DNA from: Cunninghamella blakesleeana
Taxonomy: Eukaryota; Mucoromycota; Mucoromycetes; Mucorales; Cunninghamellaceae
Direction: 5' to 3'
NCBI GenBank assembly: GCA_017871115.1
Contig: JAFCIZ010000001.1
Coordinates: 4,383,501-4,447,500 of the forward strand
Length of the DNA: 64,000 nucleotides
Part shown: positions 1 through 12,811 of the stretch, in pieces
Numbering within the stretch: position 1 is the stretch's first letter
Layout of the letters: every line of letters begins with the position of its first letter
Notes under the pieces: model-generated
What the model was told of the DNA's origin: nothing
Seen by the model: only the letters and a program-made list of their open reading frames with translations
The model's database searches: none
Position numbers and translations under genes: made by a program

Positions 1-830
1 ATGTTGAATGGTTAGATAGTGAAGAAGCTTTCCCTACTCTTGGAAGTCAAACAAATAATAATAAAAATAATACATCACCAACATTACAAGATTGGCAAAT
101 CTTACAAAAACAAGAAGTATGCACTGATGAACAAGATGACTTTTTATTCTTTCATGATGGAAAGCGTTTAACTGTATCGGAAATGGAAGATAAATGGGAA
201 GAAATACATTACGAAAAACAATATGTAGATGTAGCAGCCGAAAACCTAAATGATTTTTCATCCGTTATCACCACTAATGTTCCACCTCTTAAACCCCTTC
301 GTCACCAGCCCAATAAGCAACAGCAAAAAAAGATGAAAAAGGAATATACAGATGAAGAATTAAGATTACTTTATTGGGATCAACTTGATCAGCTTATTTT
401 AGAGGAAGAACAAATGAACGGTGAAGCTTATGATGTTTATTATACTAGAAAATCACAAAGCCCTCGTAGCCAGAGAGGAAGTATGCATCATTTACGTCGT
501 CGTTTAGCCTTTTTAAGTTTAAATAATCATGGTCTTCAGTATTTAAATGCTCAATATAGTGGAAACCCATCCTTAAAGCAATTCTTTAATACTATACAAT
601 CATCAACAGAGGCATTAACAGAAAATAAAAAAGAAAAGGGTGATGATCAAGAGGAGCAAGGAAAGCAAAAAGCTTGGGGCGCTCCAAAAATTAATGGTCG
701 TATACTTCATGGTTTAGCTCGCTTATCAATACCTTCCTCATCATCATTATCTTCCTCTTCACATCCAAAACATGATTCAAAAAATACAAAAAATTTAAGT
801 ATTGATGCGGATTTAACTTTGGTTCAATAA
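1..830 (+). CDS. 3' end of an unrecognised protein-coding gene (5' truncated)
   Basis: The frame is open from base 3 to the TAA at 828-830, so the gene starts left of the window; the first internal ATG (183) need not be its start. The visible ~275 residues are hydrophilic. They begin with a short FPTLG-type motif, followed by an Asn/Gln-rich linker, an acidic/basic alternating segment, a central stretch rich in Leu and Tyr (YTDEELRLLYWDQLDQL), and a Ser-rich tail. No signal peptide, membrane segment or catalytic motif is seen. I do not recognise the family. No intron is needed inside the visible part. The 3' flank quickly becomes T-rich and then AT-only. Confidence 0.75.
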   Translation, partial: VEWLDSEEAFPTLGSQTNNNKNNTSPTLQDWQILQKQEVCTDEQDDFLFFHDGKRLTVSEMEDKWEEIHYEKQYVDVAAENLNDFSSVITTNVPPLKPLRHQPNKQQQKKMKKEYTDEELRLLYWDQLDQLILEEEQMNGEAYDVYYTRKSQSPRSQRGSMHHLRRRLAFLSLNNHGLQYLNAQYSGNPSLKQFFNTIQSSTEALTENKKEKGDDQEEQGKQKAWGAPKINGRILHGLARLSIPSSSSLSSSSHPKHDSKNTKNLSIDADLTLVQ

Positions 831-2601
831 TAATCTCTCCTCTTTTTCCCTTTCACTTGAATCTTTTTTATCTCCCTTTCCCATTTTTCTTTCCCTTTCC
901 CTTTTTCTTTTCCCTATTTTTTTTATTTAAAAAAAAAGAATTATTGTAAATCATATCAATATTATCGAGGGTTTTATTTATATAATCACTTTAACATATT
1001 AGCTTTATATACATATAATCTTTTTTAATACATATATATCACTATAATTTCTTTTTTAATAATACTTTTCCTATTATAATTTTCTCTTATTATACAGAAG
1101 TAAATAATAAAAAAAAATAAAGAATTTTTTTTTTTTTTTTTTTTGATTAATATATATTAAATAATAATAAATGTACATTTTATTATTATTAATGCAATAA
1201 AATAAAATAAAATAATGTAGAGTGTTTTTTAACTTTCTAATCATTTTTAGTATCATTAATATGTTATATACTTTGATAATAAGCAACCACAAAGATGAAT
1301 ATGCACTCTTATTTTTATTTTTATAAAGAAAAGGTGTTTTTTAATAAATGATAATAAATTTTGTAGATATAATAATCTTTTAGACTATTTCAAGTTTACT
1401 GGAGCCAAAAGAAATGGTTGCAGAAACAAGTATTATTAATAAGAAATATAAAACAGTTATGATAAAATAACTTGAGAGTATATATGATTTAAAATATTAA
1501 CATACAGTAATATTATTATTATTTTTGAAAAAAAGAATGGTGATATGACATATGAGAATTATAATATTTAAAGTGAATAAATAGTTTGGTTATTTATTTT
1601 ACTATTATTATATGTATACGCATAAAAAAATACAAAAAATGTAAATTATATTTTGATTAGAATTTATAAATTCCCTACGGGCTCATAAAAACATAATAAA
1701 TATAAAATGGACTGGGTTTGTATAGAGTGTCTGTTACATATATTTATAACAGGGTATAAACAACTTTACCTAAAACGCCAATTGGCTTTTCATGCCAGGA
1801 AATGTTTAATTAGTATGATTAACTAGTGTACAACTCTATTTAGTAAGTTATTCCATTGATATATCCTCGATATTAAACTGAATAAATATTTTTGGAACTG
1901 AATTAGATTGAAAAATCATAACCATAAATATATACAGTTTATATCATCATATATCAAATGTATACCTTCAAAAAAAAAAAAAAGGTACTATTGATAACTA
2001 TATTAGAATTAATAACTTTTTTTTTTTTTACAAACTATTATGATGTACTTTATATAAATAATTGATGTAACATTATTTAATTTATTATTTTGTTTTTGAC
2101 TATTTATTTATTATTGCTTAAATAATAAATCAACAATGTTATTAAGTATTTGATCAATAAAATGGCACGGTTTACAAGTAATCTGCACTTCTTGTGCACT
2201 TAGTATTTCCTTTATTCGGAGTAATTTTTTTAAAAAGGCGTTTTTTTAATAATCCGCAAAGTTGTTGTTTAGAAAGAACACATTGAATCCTAGTGTTTTT
2301 TCCAATTTTACGCCATACTTATTTTATTATCAATTAATAAATAAATAAATCTAACTGTAAGAGGAATGCATTTGATCAATGTATATTCCAAAAAGAAATT
2401 ATACTCTAGAGTATTGTATTAATTACCATTCCTCTTGCCCTTTCACTTTTTAAAATCCACGTATCTATTATGCACGATATTTACAGAAATGTTGATGATT
2501 GAAATAATAAATAAATTAGTATGAATACAATCTGTTATATTTTTTTTTAAAACTGCTTCTTTACTAATAAATTCCTAAAGTCAAACAATAATAACAAAAA
2601 T
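831..2601. other. Gene-free AT-rich interval
   Basis: Very AT-rich, with short homopolymers (a T-run near 1127-1144, A/T-runs near 1970-2035). No convincing reading frame, RNA gene or terminal repeat was seen. Short slightly GC-richer stretches (around 1670-1800) have no recognisable coding content. Confidence 0.6.
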
Positions 2602-2994
2602 ATGGTAAAGATACCCTCTATCACCGCTCTTATTCTTGATTTTATTACTTTTATTCATTGCTCTTCTTCCCTTGAAACACAAAGTTCGTAATTTTCTACT
2701 AGAGATAATTTTGATACTTGTATGGCAGGCGCTTCAGTTGAATTTAAAGGAGTACCCTTGGATGAAAACCCAGGTAGAGTTTTTATTCTTAATAAAGTAC
2801 GTAATTGTCTTGGAGGCGCTGGAAAATGCTACGTTCAAGACTTAACTGGTTGCCCAATGGCCAAATAACCTGACATTCACACACCTAAAAAGTTTAAAGA
2901 TTGTCTTTCTGTAGTTGTAAATGGAGGGAATGGTAAAACCCCTGATAGAGTAAAAGCTTGTTTAGAACTTGTGGAGTCGAATGCACTACCATGA
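2602..2994 (+). pseudogene. Broken small secreted cysteine-containing protein (MVK family)
   Basis: An ATG at 2602 opens a frame reading MVK then a hydrophobic stretch ending near a Cys, as in the intact secreted genes at 38209 and 45464-45787. The same frame runs to TGA at 2992-2994 but is cut by TAA at 2689-2691 and TAA at 2866-2868. Between the stops it reads as real protein, with spaced cysteines (DTC, RNC, GKC, TGC, KDC, KAC). The tail has the KDC...TPDRVKAC layout also seen in the intact relatives. Two stops in about 130 codons with the frame otherwise kept suggests a recent pseudogene. A GT...AG stretch of 15 nt (2688-2702) would remove the first stop in frame, but it is far shorter than any other intron here and would not remove the second stop. 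Confidence 0.62.
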
Positions 2995-3626
2995 ATATAT
3001 AATAGTCTTTTTTTAAAAAACAGTATACTATAGTAATTGTTTCTATTAGTTATTATAATTATTATTTAGTATTTATTTTATTAATTAAATAAACTATTTT
3101 TTCCTATAAAATAAGTTATACACTCTAGCAATTCTTCTTATATATATATATGTATATCGTTAGATATTTCGGTATGAAATAAACTTATTAATTTTATATA
3201 GATTAAATTTTTATTACATTTTATAATATAACTACACCACTACTTGGAAAAATATTAACTTTTTTTAAAAAAATCCCACGCTCAGGAAATTCAAAAAATA
3301 AAATAATTTAGTATATTTTTTTTTATATACACATGTTATATTCTTTAAAAATATGTTGTGATTTGAGTGAAAAAAAACGTTCTTTATAATGATTAACCTT
3401 AATCCATTAATTTAATACACAAAGAAAAAATAACTTCAAAAAAAGAAAAAAGGAAAGTTACATATTGTGGTAATTGTGCATTTTAATTTACTATTTTTTT
3501 ATTATAGTTACATAAGTAATAAGTGGCAAATATAAAAATAACAAATAATATATAAAATACTAAGCAATAAATATATAGATAAATACAAATGATATTAAAT
3601 GGGAATAAATATAACAATAAAAATAT
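2995..3626. other. Convergent intergenic region, partly homologous to 38749-39204
   Basis: Lies between the broken MVK gene and permease A. Its right part (about 3476-3626) matches the sequence just downstream of permease B (about 39030-39204). For example, TAATAAGTGG occurs in both, and 3572-3600 matches 39153-39180 with very few differences. This supports duplication of the permease together with flanking DNA. Confidence 0.6.
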
Positions 3627-5866
3627 TTATAATTTATAAATAAAGTTTGGATCTTCTTTATCAGTCAAATCTAAGTGAGCATCTGTCTTACTAATACCAT
3701 TAGCAAGTCGCTGTTTGTTGACGCGATACATCAAGAAAATAGAAAGTAATAAACATAATACGATAGTTAAATTGCCAGCAACAAAAACAATCATACCAGA
3801 AAGGTAACGAGGAGCTTCTTTATCTAACATAACCTAATAAAAAAATATAGTTTTGGTCAATCTAAGAAGGAACAGCCTATTATTTTATTTTTATTATTAT
3901 AATTCATCCCATTTATTCGTTCATTTATTTATTTTACCAATGGACCAATGAAATTACCAATTGTGTAAGCTACCATTACACCAGCATTATAAAAAACTTT
4001 CTTAGAATAACCTGAAACATTGGTTGTAACAATAGAAAGAAGAATGACATATGTACCATTATAGGCCCAAGTCAAATAATAACCTGCTAATTTAACTTCA
4101 CTATGAGGTAATACAGCTAATAAAAGGCATCCTAACATGGCAATCAAACCACAAACAGTACAAGCGATAGAGAATTTTCCTGTTTTACGATGGATAATAA
4201 CTGCTGAAAAGACAAACACACATGTCACAGCAGAACTAGGGATATGGAGTAGAATAGCATCCAATGCCTGTGTATATATGTATGTAAAATGAATTGAAAT
4301 ACCATAGGTCAGGAGACTTTTTCCGGTACATACTCTTTTTCTTTTATATTTATTATTACTGTTATTGTTATTATGATCACACTTACGCTAAATCCAAGAG
4401 ATGCAATAAAAGGTGTACTAAAAACAACTAATCCACCATTAGAAAGGTTATTAGCAAGAGCAGCCATGGTGATCAAATAAAAACGAGGTTCACGTAAAGC
4501 TTCCCAATAATGATGTACCTTAACAACTTTATCTTTCACCACAGCATTATCTTGAATTCTTTCTTCTACAATTTTCTTTTCTTCTTCGGTTAACCTTAAC
4601 CATTTGGAATGCGGAGAGTCAACTAAAAAGATAAATGTAACAACACCGATGCATATAGTCAAAATACCAAATATTAAATAATTCCAACGCCAAGCTTCAA
4701 TACCATGGACTCCATCTAGAGTCTTTGCAGCACCATAGGTTACCATGACACTAAAAATAGTACCGGTACCTACATATATAAAAAAACAAAAAAGATAATG
4801 AATTGTTATGTTATTAAGCAAGACTTCAAATTATTATTATTAATATTATTATTATTGGATGATTATTACTGTTGGACATCCATAGAAAGCCTACACAAGC
4901 ACTTTGCTCTTGACGACTATAAAAAATATTAATAGTGATACAAATATTAATAAGAGTCCAAAAAACGATTATATATATATATATATATATATATAAGAAT
5001 AAGTCTTGTATAAGTATAATAAATAAAGAATTATAGCTGTGTTTTACCGATATAATGCAGCAATAGTCATAAATAAACATGGATAAGTAGCAGCTTCAAA
5101 AAACCCTAGTAAAACTCTACAAGCTACTAGTTGACCAAAGCTTTGACAAAAGGCTGTGCCAATAACACTAATTCCCCAACATACAATAAGAGTGCCCAAA
5201 TATTTACTAGTTGGTAAACGTTGAATTAAATATGAATTTGGGATCTATTTATATAATAGTATGAAAATAGTAATAATAATAATAAAATTAATGTTAATAT
5301 ACATATTAAAAAAATAAAATGAAAATAAGTTGAAAAATACTGAAAAATCGGATCAATTAAAAAAAAATAAAGTTTAAAAAAAGTGTGGGGTAAAACAAAC
5401 CAAAGTTTTTAAAATACTGTACCTGAAATAAGATAAAACCAACATAAAAGATAGAGCCTATATATTTAAAATTATAAAAATGAATAAAAATAAATGAATA
5501 TTAACTTACAAATAAAGATAAAGATAATAATCATATGTACATATGCTATTTTATTTTATTTTATCTCATTTTATATTCATATTTACCTAATAGACTATAC
5601 TGACTTTTAGTTGTATTGGTATCCTTCAACATGCCTAATACAGCAGCTTTGGATAAAGCAGACTTATCAGCATATTGAATAAATACAATAGCCCAAGCAA
5701 TCGGTAGAAGGGTCCAGTTCAATTTTTTAACAAATTTTCTTTCAGCATCTGATTTGATAACAGGAGCTTGGGGACCAGTAGTTACTTGATTGTCTGATTC
5801 CCCTTCACTTAATGAATCTATTTCTTTTTTTTCAACATGTTTACTAAAAGTTTCTTGTTTCATCAT
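3627..5866 (-). CDS. MFS permease A, Dal5/anion:cation symporter type
   Basis: Seven exons join to 492 codons: 5587-5866, 5423-5457, 5048-5244, 4870-4916, 4387-4769, 3938-4267, 3627-3833. All junctions are GT-AG and phases match. The first exon has an acidic cytosolic tail, then the KKLNWTLLPIAW and ADKSALSKAAVLGM segments typical of Dal5-type permeases. Later exons give the remaining hydrophobic helices, a loop with SKWLRLTEEEKKIVEERI, and a C-terminus ending in DPNFIYKL. About 12 membrane helices are expected, giving a plasma-membrane proton-coupled carrier of a small organic anion or vitamin; the substrate cannot be read from sequence. It lacks the intron within the RLPTSKY region but has one after WMSN. 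The start is the first of two adjacent ATGs (5866/5863). Confidence 0.9.
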
Positions 5867-7912
5867 TTATTAATTATATTATAATATATATATATATATA
5901 TATATAATAAAATGATATGAAGAAAGGGAAAAGAAAGAAAGAAAAAAAAATTGGCTATTAAATAGATTCTGAAACTTTCTTTTGAAAAAGAAAAAAGATT
6001 GACCAATTTTCTCACATACATGCATTATTAAAGTTTTGATTCTCTCGTAGATTTCTTAAATAGGGAATTGCTTTATAAAATTCTTTCTTTACCTTCTATT
6101 TTTTTACGGAAAAAAGATATTTTATTTATTTAGATGACAGATTTTTTTTACCACATTTAATATTATGATCTACTGCTAGGTTATATCACATACTGTAAAA
6201 TTTATACGTAGATTTCTTGCAATCAATATAATTAATAAAATAATTTAATAATTTATTGTGTACGTATTAAAAAAAGGTAAGAATACTATTACATTTCCTA
6301 GATCCCGTCAGATTGATTATTTTTTTTACAAAAAAATAATGAATATATACATAATAAATACATGATTGGCAAACCTTTCTTATAATGTATATATATATAT
6401 GTATTGAAAAAAATATATAAAACAAATCCTTGATGTTTGATTGGCTTAAAAAAAATATGAGCCATGTATGAACAACTTTTATAAAATTAATTCCATAGAA
6501 AGATAATATTCTCTATTATATTCTCTTGTTCTTAATTCTATGCTCAATTTTCTCGAAACCCAATATTTTCCTTCCTTACCTTCTAATCATGTACCAAAGT
6601 AAGTGATTTTTAGAATTACAAAAGAAAATTACCTTTAAGATAAAGATGAACCAACACTTTGTAATTAAATTTTTAGTTCTATTAAAAAATTAAAAGTATA
6701 CGTTTGATGATTGCTTTGACAAATGATTGGTTATTTTAGATTAATGAAAAAATTATATCAAAAGTACTACTCATATGTATAGCTAGTTTTAAATTTACTA
6801 CACCATATTTTTTTTTATATATGATTTACTATATACTAATTGTCATTATTATCGTTATTTTATTATTAAAGTATTATTTTAGTTTATTATTCCTTTTTCG
6901 TTTATTTTAATAACAAATAAATGATTGTTTCCAAAATAAATTTTAATTCCTGCTGATTTCCAATATATAAATTTCCTCTTTTTTTACCATTATTATATAT
7001 ATATATACCAATTTTATTTATATCTTGTTTCTTTGATATAAAGCATAATAGTTGTATTAACTTCTCTATCCTTTTTTTTTTATCGTCGTTATTTGGTATA
7101 CCCAATTGATTATTTCAACACGTAAATTGTTAATCCTTTCTTTTTTATTTTAATTCGTTTGATATCATTCTAAATATCATGCTGTTGTTGGGTTTTTAAT
7201 AACTTAGTTATTTAGTACCATAAATGATAATAATAAATAAATAATAGCAAATATATAATTGATATTATTAAATATATAAGTTGAGCATAAAAATAAAACC
7301 ATATATTCCTCTTGAATATTAATAATATATGTGCTGTACCTTTTTATTATATACATAAAGCTAGGGCTGTCTAATAATATCCTGGAACTTTTTCATTTAC
7401 TATATATATACGGAATACTGAACTAATATATATGCCACTAATACTACTATTATTACTATTATTATTTATTAATATGTAAATCATTAGTTTTTAAATGTAA
7501 TTTTGGTTGATCCAGTAATGAATAAAATAGTTTGATTATGTTTTCAACGTATAGTATAATAATGCTACACCATGGATTTAGAAAAAAGTAAAGCTATCCT
7601 TTTCTTTTTTAAAAAAAAGAAAACTGAAAGTTGATTAAAAAAATTTAGACCAATACCACCTGAAAAAAATGATCAAAAAAGAGGAGTTTGAAAACCAGTA
7701 CAATAATCCAATAAAATCTAGCCATTTAATTTTTTTACAATTTATTCTCTTTATTTCTTTTCTCTCTCTTTTTTCTTTTCTACCAATTTAAACTTTTATA
7801 CTCGTACTTTTTATTTCTTCTTTTTTAAAAAAGTTCTTTTATTTATTTATTTTTGTTATTTTTTTTATTATAAATAATAATAATAATTACAGAAAGATCT
7901 GTATAAATTGTA
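5867..7912. other. Long AT-rich intergenic region between permease A and the DnaJ gene
   Basis: Holds the 5' side of permease A, including the shared upstream motif at 6133-6158, and the promoter of the DnaJ gene at the right end (C/T-rich around 7745-7850). A 67-codon minus-strand frame at 6902-7105 has AT-biased composition and no relatives here, so I do not call it. Nothing else is recognised. Confidence 0.5.
6133..6158 (-). promoter_or_regulatory. Shared upstream motif of permease A
   Basis: Read toward the gene it is ATGTGG, one base, an A-run, then TCTGTCATC. It lies about 270-290 bp before the ATG at 5866. The same element occurs upstream of permeases B and C, and a weaker form upstream of D. 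The flanking ~30 bp also resemble those of permease C. Confidence 0.45.
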
Positions 7913-9305
7913 ATGAAGACCCACAATATTATATTATGGCTAGCTCTTGTCATACTTGGTTGTTGTATATTAATAGTAGAATGTGGAAGAGATTATTATG
8001 AAATATTAGATGTACCTAGAGATGCACCCAAAAGTCAAATAAAAAAACATTACAAAAAGTTATCACGCGTCTATCATCCTGATAAAAATCCAAACAACAA
8101 GGAAGCCGAAGCCAAGTTTATGGAATTATCCGATGCTTATTCTGTTTTGATCGATGATGAAAAACGATCCATTTATGATCGTTATGGTGAAGAAGGCATT
8201 AAACAACAAAATAATGGTGGTGGTGGATCGCCTTTCCAAAATCCCTTTGATATCTTTTCTCATTTTTTCGGCGGTGGAGGTGGTGGCCATCATGGCCATC
8301 AAGAAAAACGAGGCCCTGATTTAAAAATAGATTTGGAAGTCACTTTAGAAGATTTATATAATGGTGCTACTCTTGAATTAGATATATCAAAGCAAGTTAT
8401 TTGTGATCATTGCCATGGTAATGGGGCTCGAAAATCGGAAGATATTGTTACTTGTTCGGTCTGTCAAGGACAGGGTGTTCGTATTCAACGTGTTCAAATT
8501 GCTCCAGGAATGGTTCAACAGTTCCAACAAACATGTGATCAATGCAATGGTGTAGGAAAAGTCATCAAACATAAATGTCCTGTTTGTCAAGGAAATAAAG
8601 TGAAACGTGGAAATGAACAATATACTGTAATTATTGAAAAAGGAATGAATGATGGTCAAACCTTGGTAATAAAATTGAAATAAAATAAAATATAGTAATA
8701 AATAGACCGATATATACGAATAAAATAATATAAAATACAATAAATAAGGATAGTATATGTATTTGCTGTGTGTATATATTAACTATATATGTATATATTT
8801 ATTTCTATATAGGTACTTGAACAAGAAGGCGATGAATATCCCGATGCTATTCCTGGTGATGTCATTTTTAGTATATCTACTGTCCCAAATATTTTATATG
8901 AACGTCAAGGAAATAATTTATATACCAAACAACATATTACATTAGTAGAAGCATTGGTTGGATTTGAAAAAACATTAAATAAATTGGATGGATCAACACT
9001 TTCATTAAAGAGATCAGGTATTACTCAATATGGTTTTGTACAAAAATTAGAAGGTCATGGTATGCCTATTTATGATGCCAATGAAGAATATGGGGATTTA
9101 TTTGTTGAATATATTGTTATATTCCCTGATCATTTGGATGATAATGTTATTGAAGGTAAATAAATAAAGATGTAGCTAAAAAAAAAAGGAGAAAGAAAAA
9201 GAGAAAGAAAAGGGAATATTAAGTTTAATAATTATTATTATTTTTTTAGCTTTAAAATCTGGTGCACATTTCCCAACCAAAGAAAAGGATCATGAAGAAC
9301 TTTAG
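7913..9305 (+). CDS. scj1: ER-luminal DnaJ co-chaperone (Scj1/ERdj3-like)
   Basis: Three exons, 7913-8665, 8813-9155 and 9250-9305, give 383 residues. Order: hydrophobic signal peptide (about residues 5-23), J domain with HPD at 55-57, Gly/Phe-rich region (100-130), then a DnaJ zinc-binding region with Cys pairs at 164/167, 181/184, 208/211 and 222/225 (the last box ends in GNK instead of GxG), then the C-terminal substrate-binding domain. The last residues are KDHEEL, an HDEL/KDEL-like ER retrieval signal. Known family role: stimulates BiP/Kar2 in ER protein folding and degradation. The upstream C/T-rich leader at 7745-7850 is typical of an expressed gene in this window. Confidence 0.93.
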
Positions 9306-9967
9306 ACTGTCTGTATTTATATATAAATATAATATAATATAATATAATATAAACAAATAAACAAATAAAAGTTTTTAAAAAAAATTACACTTCACATGAT
9401 GTATTTGTTTACTTCCAACATGATTCATACGGATTGGTTACTTGTAATAAAACCCTTTTTTTTTTTTTTCCTTTTCACAAATACAACACTGATTTTAATG
9501 AATTTAATGATAAGTAATAGAATTATAAAAAAAGTCAAAGAAGATATTGATTTTAATTTTATATGTACATCTATGCATATATATGATCATTCATCTATGA
9601 AAAAAGTAAAAAAAAACGAAACTCGAAAGGCTCTTGACAGTCTTAGGTAAATAAAAGGCTACTGTCACTATTTTTTTTTTACGGATATAAACAATTAGTT
9701 ACTATATTCTATGACTATTCAAGTCATATGGTTTATCTCTCTTTTTTATAAATACTGTTTTTCTTTTTCTTTTTCAATTTTTTTTTTTGTATTTTTTATT
9801 TTATCCATTTTTTTACATTTTTCAATCTTATTGTTCTTTTTTTACTTTTATTTATTGTTTACTTACTTTATGTATTATATATAGATTTACATTTTTTTAA
9901 AACTCCATTAAATAATATATTGATCTTTATTTAATATTTCATATTTACATAAAAATAAAATAAAATA
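9306..9967. other. Intergenic, no gene recognised
   Basis: T-rich. An 84-codon plus-strand frame (9396-9650) reads as Phe/Ile/Lys-biased translation of AT-rich DNA with a poly-Phe run and is not called. The right part is probably the leader of the next gene. Confidence 0.55.
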
Positions 9968-10396
9968 ATGATGAATAATAATAATCACAACGTTAACATG
10001 ACCCCACCATCACCAGCATGGGGATATCCACCAATTCAAGCACCACCATCAATACCTCCTGCAAGTATGATGCCTCCATCCATGAATAGTCCTATATATA
10101 ACCAAACCCAATACCTCCCACCACCGATGTTATCACCATATTACCCATACGCAGTTCCGCCACCAAGAGATCCATTTTTTGCTACTTTGTCATGTCACAG
10201 CGAAGTTTTACAATGGTAAAAAATTATTATTTTTATTATTTAAAAAATGTAATTAATAATAAGCTATCGAATTTTATAATTATTATTGTTATTGTGATTT
10301 TATTATATAATTAGTTTAACACGTAGTTTTTGTTGTTGCTTTATGGGAAATACTGCGGTGAGTAATTATCGTCACTATGGAGATGATTACAAGTAA
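9968..10396 (+). CDS. Small Pro-rich protein with a cysteine cluster near the C-terminus
   Basis: Exons 9968-10215 and 10315-10396 give 109 residues. After an Asn-rich start it is Pro/Met/Tyr-rich (repeated PPS, PPP, PYYP), then DPFFATLSCHSEVLQC, then SFCCCFMGN and a hydrophilic end. The Cys cluster next to hydrophobic residues suggests palmitoylation or membrane association, by analogy with other Pro-rich, Cys-tailed small proteins; this is inference. No signal peptide is seen. The second exon also contains GTGAGT (10358-10363), a good splice donor, so an alternative 3' end is possible. It lies about 270 bp upstream of the carotenoid oxygenase on the same strand. Function unknown. Confidence 0.6.
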
Positions 10397-10668
10397 AAAA
10401 AAGATCAAGTTTAAAGGTTACACTTAACGAAAAAAAAATTGGAATATTAAAAAACCGCTTTTTTTTTTAAAAAAAGAGAACAATGAAAATATATATCTCT
10501 TTCTTTTTCTTTGTACTTTTTAAATACATATTTATATACAATGATTTATCATGCCTTATGCAATAAAACTTACTCCCTTCACTATTTAAATCTATTTTAA
10601 AAAAATTTTTTTTTTCATTTCTTTTCTTCTTATTTTTTACTTTATATATTTATTATTTAATAAAATCC

Positions 10669-12811
10669 ATGATTACACCTGCAAAAGAAAACCCTTTACC
10701 TAATCAGCCTGCTCCTTCACCTTTCGGCTTTGATAACGTTCCTTCTACTGAAACACCTATCAAGTTAAGGGTTCAAGGTTATATTCCACCTTGGGTTCAA
10801 GGCATTATGTATCGTTCGGGTAATAATAATAATAATAAAAGAATAAGGTTATTTTTAGTTTTTAATATTATAATCGAAAAAAAAAAGAGAATATTTATAT
10901 GATAAGTAGATAGATAAATCAACTCAATTTTTCTTTTAATTATTCTTCTTTATTTATTCGCTTAAATCAGGATCTGGAAAATATAATATTTTATTGGAAA
11001 ACGGGGATACACATCATATTGGGCATTCTTTTGATGGGTTAGCCATGCTACATCGATTTAAAATCGAGGGAAATCAAGTTGAATATTCATCCCGGCATAC
11101 TTCTCAAGGTGTAGAAAGACGAATTCGCGATAATGATCCTACTTTACTTACTTTTGGCCCTGATCCTTGTAAGACGATATTTGGCTGTATTCAATCAGTG
11201 TATCATCACATCTCTAAATTTGGTAGTAATGCAGCATTACAAGAGAACGATCCCGAGTTTGATATGGTTAATGTGACAATCACTCCCAATTTTCCTCTTG
11301 GTGAATCTTTAGAAAAAGAACTTAATATTAAACGTGGCCATGCTCTTGTTGTTAAACGTGATGCAAATACTTTACAAGTGGTAGATCAAGATACTTTAGG
11401 TATTATATATAAATATTAATATTCATTTAAAAGAAGAAGGGAAAAAAAGAATAAATATTTAAAATAGAATGGATCAATATATTTTTTGTTTATTTTTTAT
11501 TTTTTTTTAAAAATAGTCCCTTTAAAAATGTTTACTTATGCTCATGTCAATAATTTAATTCAAGGTCAATTATGTGCTTCTCATCATCAATTTGATGAAC
11601 AAAAAAATGAATACGTTAATTTTATGGTGCGATTAGGCCCTTTTCCAAGTTTTCAACCATTTATTATTAGTCCTTATCTTCCATCCACTAATGAAAAAAG
11701 TAATGAAAAGGGCAAATCTACCATCTTACCACTACCAAAAACTAGATTATGTGAACCTATTTGGAGACATCTTGGTGCATGGCAAACAATGGAACCACTT
11801 AAACCATCCTATATTCACTCTTTTAGTATGACAGAAAATTACATTATTATACCAAACTTTCCTTATTATTATTCCTTTGGTGGGTTATCAGCTATTTATT
11901 ATTCATGTGCTTATCAAACATTTTATTGGGATCAAACACGTCATACCTTATTTCATGTCATTGATCGTCAAACTGGCCGTCACGTGGCTACTTATGAAGC
12001 AGATCCATGTTTTTCATTTCATACCATTAATGCTTGGGATCAATTGGAAACTTTACCTGGTGGAAAACAAGAACGGGTCATTTATATGGATCATTGTATG
12101 TATGAAAACACCGATATTATCGATGCCAGTTTTGAATTGGGGAAAAAACCAAATAGTAATGAATCATCCAATGTGGATTATTCTAAAGTGGCACCAGCAC
12201 GTTATGTTCATATAAAAAAACACACAGAATCTAAACAAGATCATGCTATTGCACCAAGTCAAGTAAGAAGATATCGGTTAGCTCAAGTACCTGAAACAAA
12301 TAAACAGGATTCATCTTACCGTCCCTATCAATGGTTTTCTCGTCAATATAATCAACGTCGAGTTGCGACTTATACGGTGTTAGGATATGATGTGGAATTG
12401 CCAAGAATTAATCCATCCAAGAATTTAAAACCTTATCAGTATGTTTGGGGTGTTTGCGAATCACAATATGCTCCTTCTTATGCTTCTGGTAGTGTTATTA
12501 ATGGCCTTATTAAATTGGATTTGCACCATCCTTATAGTGGAAAGAACGCAGATAAAAATAGTGCAGCAAAAATATGGGATACACCTGGTTGTTCTTGTTC
12601 TGAACCTGTTTTCATTCCGAATCCGGAGGCAAGCCATGAAGATGATGGCGTCATTTTATCCATTGTAAATCAAGCTACTCAATGTTTTTTATTGATATTG
12701 GATGCTGCTTCTATGGAAGAATTAGCTCGTGCTACCATTGGTCAATTTAATGCTATCACTATTCATGGTAGTTTTATGAATCTTCAAGGTAAAGGTATTG
12801 CTGTCAATTAG
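10669..12811 (+). CDS. Carotenoid cleavage oxygenase (RPE65/CCD family)
   Basis: Exons 10669-10819, 10971-11399 and 11517-12811 give 624 residues. Family signatures: SGKYNILLENGDTHHIGHSFDG near the N-terminus. The four probable iron-ligand histidines are H278 (RHLGAW), H294 (HSFSMTENY), H362 (FSFHTINAWD) and H610 (IHGSF). No signal peptide or membrane segment is seen; these enzymes usually sit on membranes or lipid droplets. Known in Mucorales: such oxygenases (CarS/AcaA/Tsp3 types) cut beta-carotene and its apocarotenoid products toward trisporic acid, the mating pheromone. Which subtype this is cannot be told from one sequence. All four ligands are intact, so an active enzyme is expected. 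It converges with the secreted gene at 13155. Confidence 0.92.

Noticed and set aside
6902..7105. 67-codon minus-strand frame
   Set aside because: Composition follows AT-rich DNA (Ile, Lys, Asn, Tyr); no homologous copy or signal seen.
9396..9650. 84-codon plus-strand frame
   Set aside because: Contains a poly-Phe run from a T homopolymer and no domain-like sequence.
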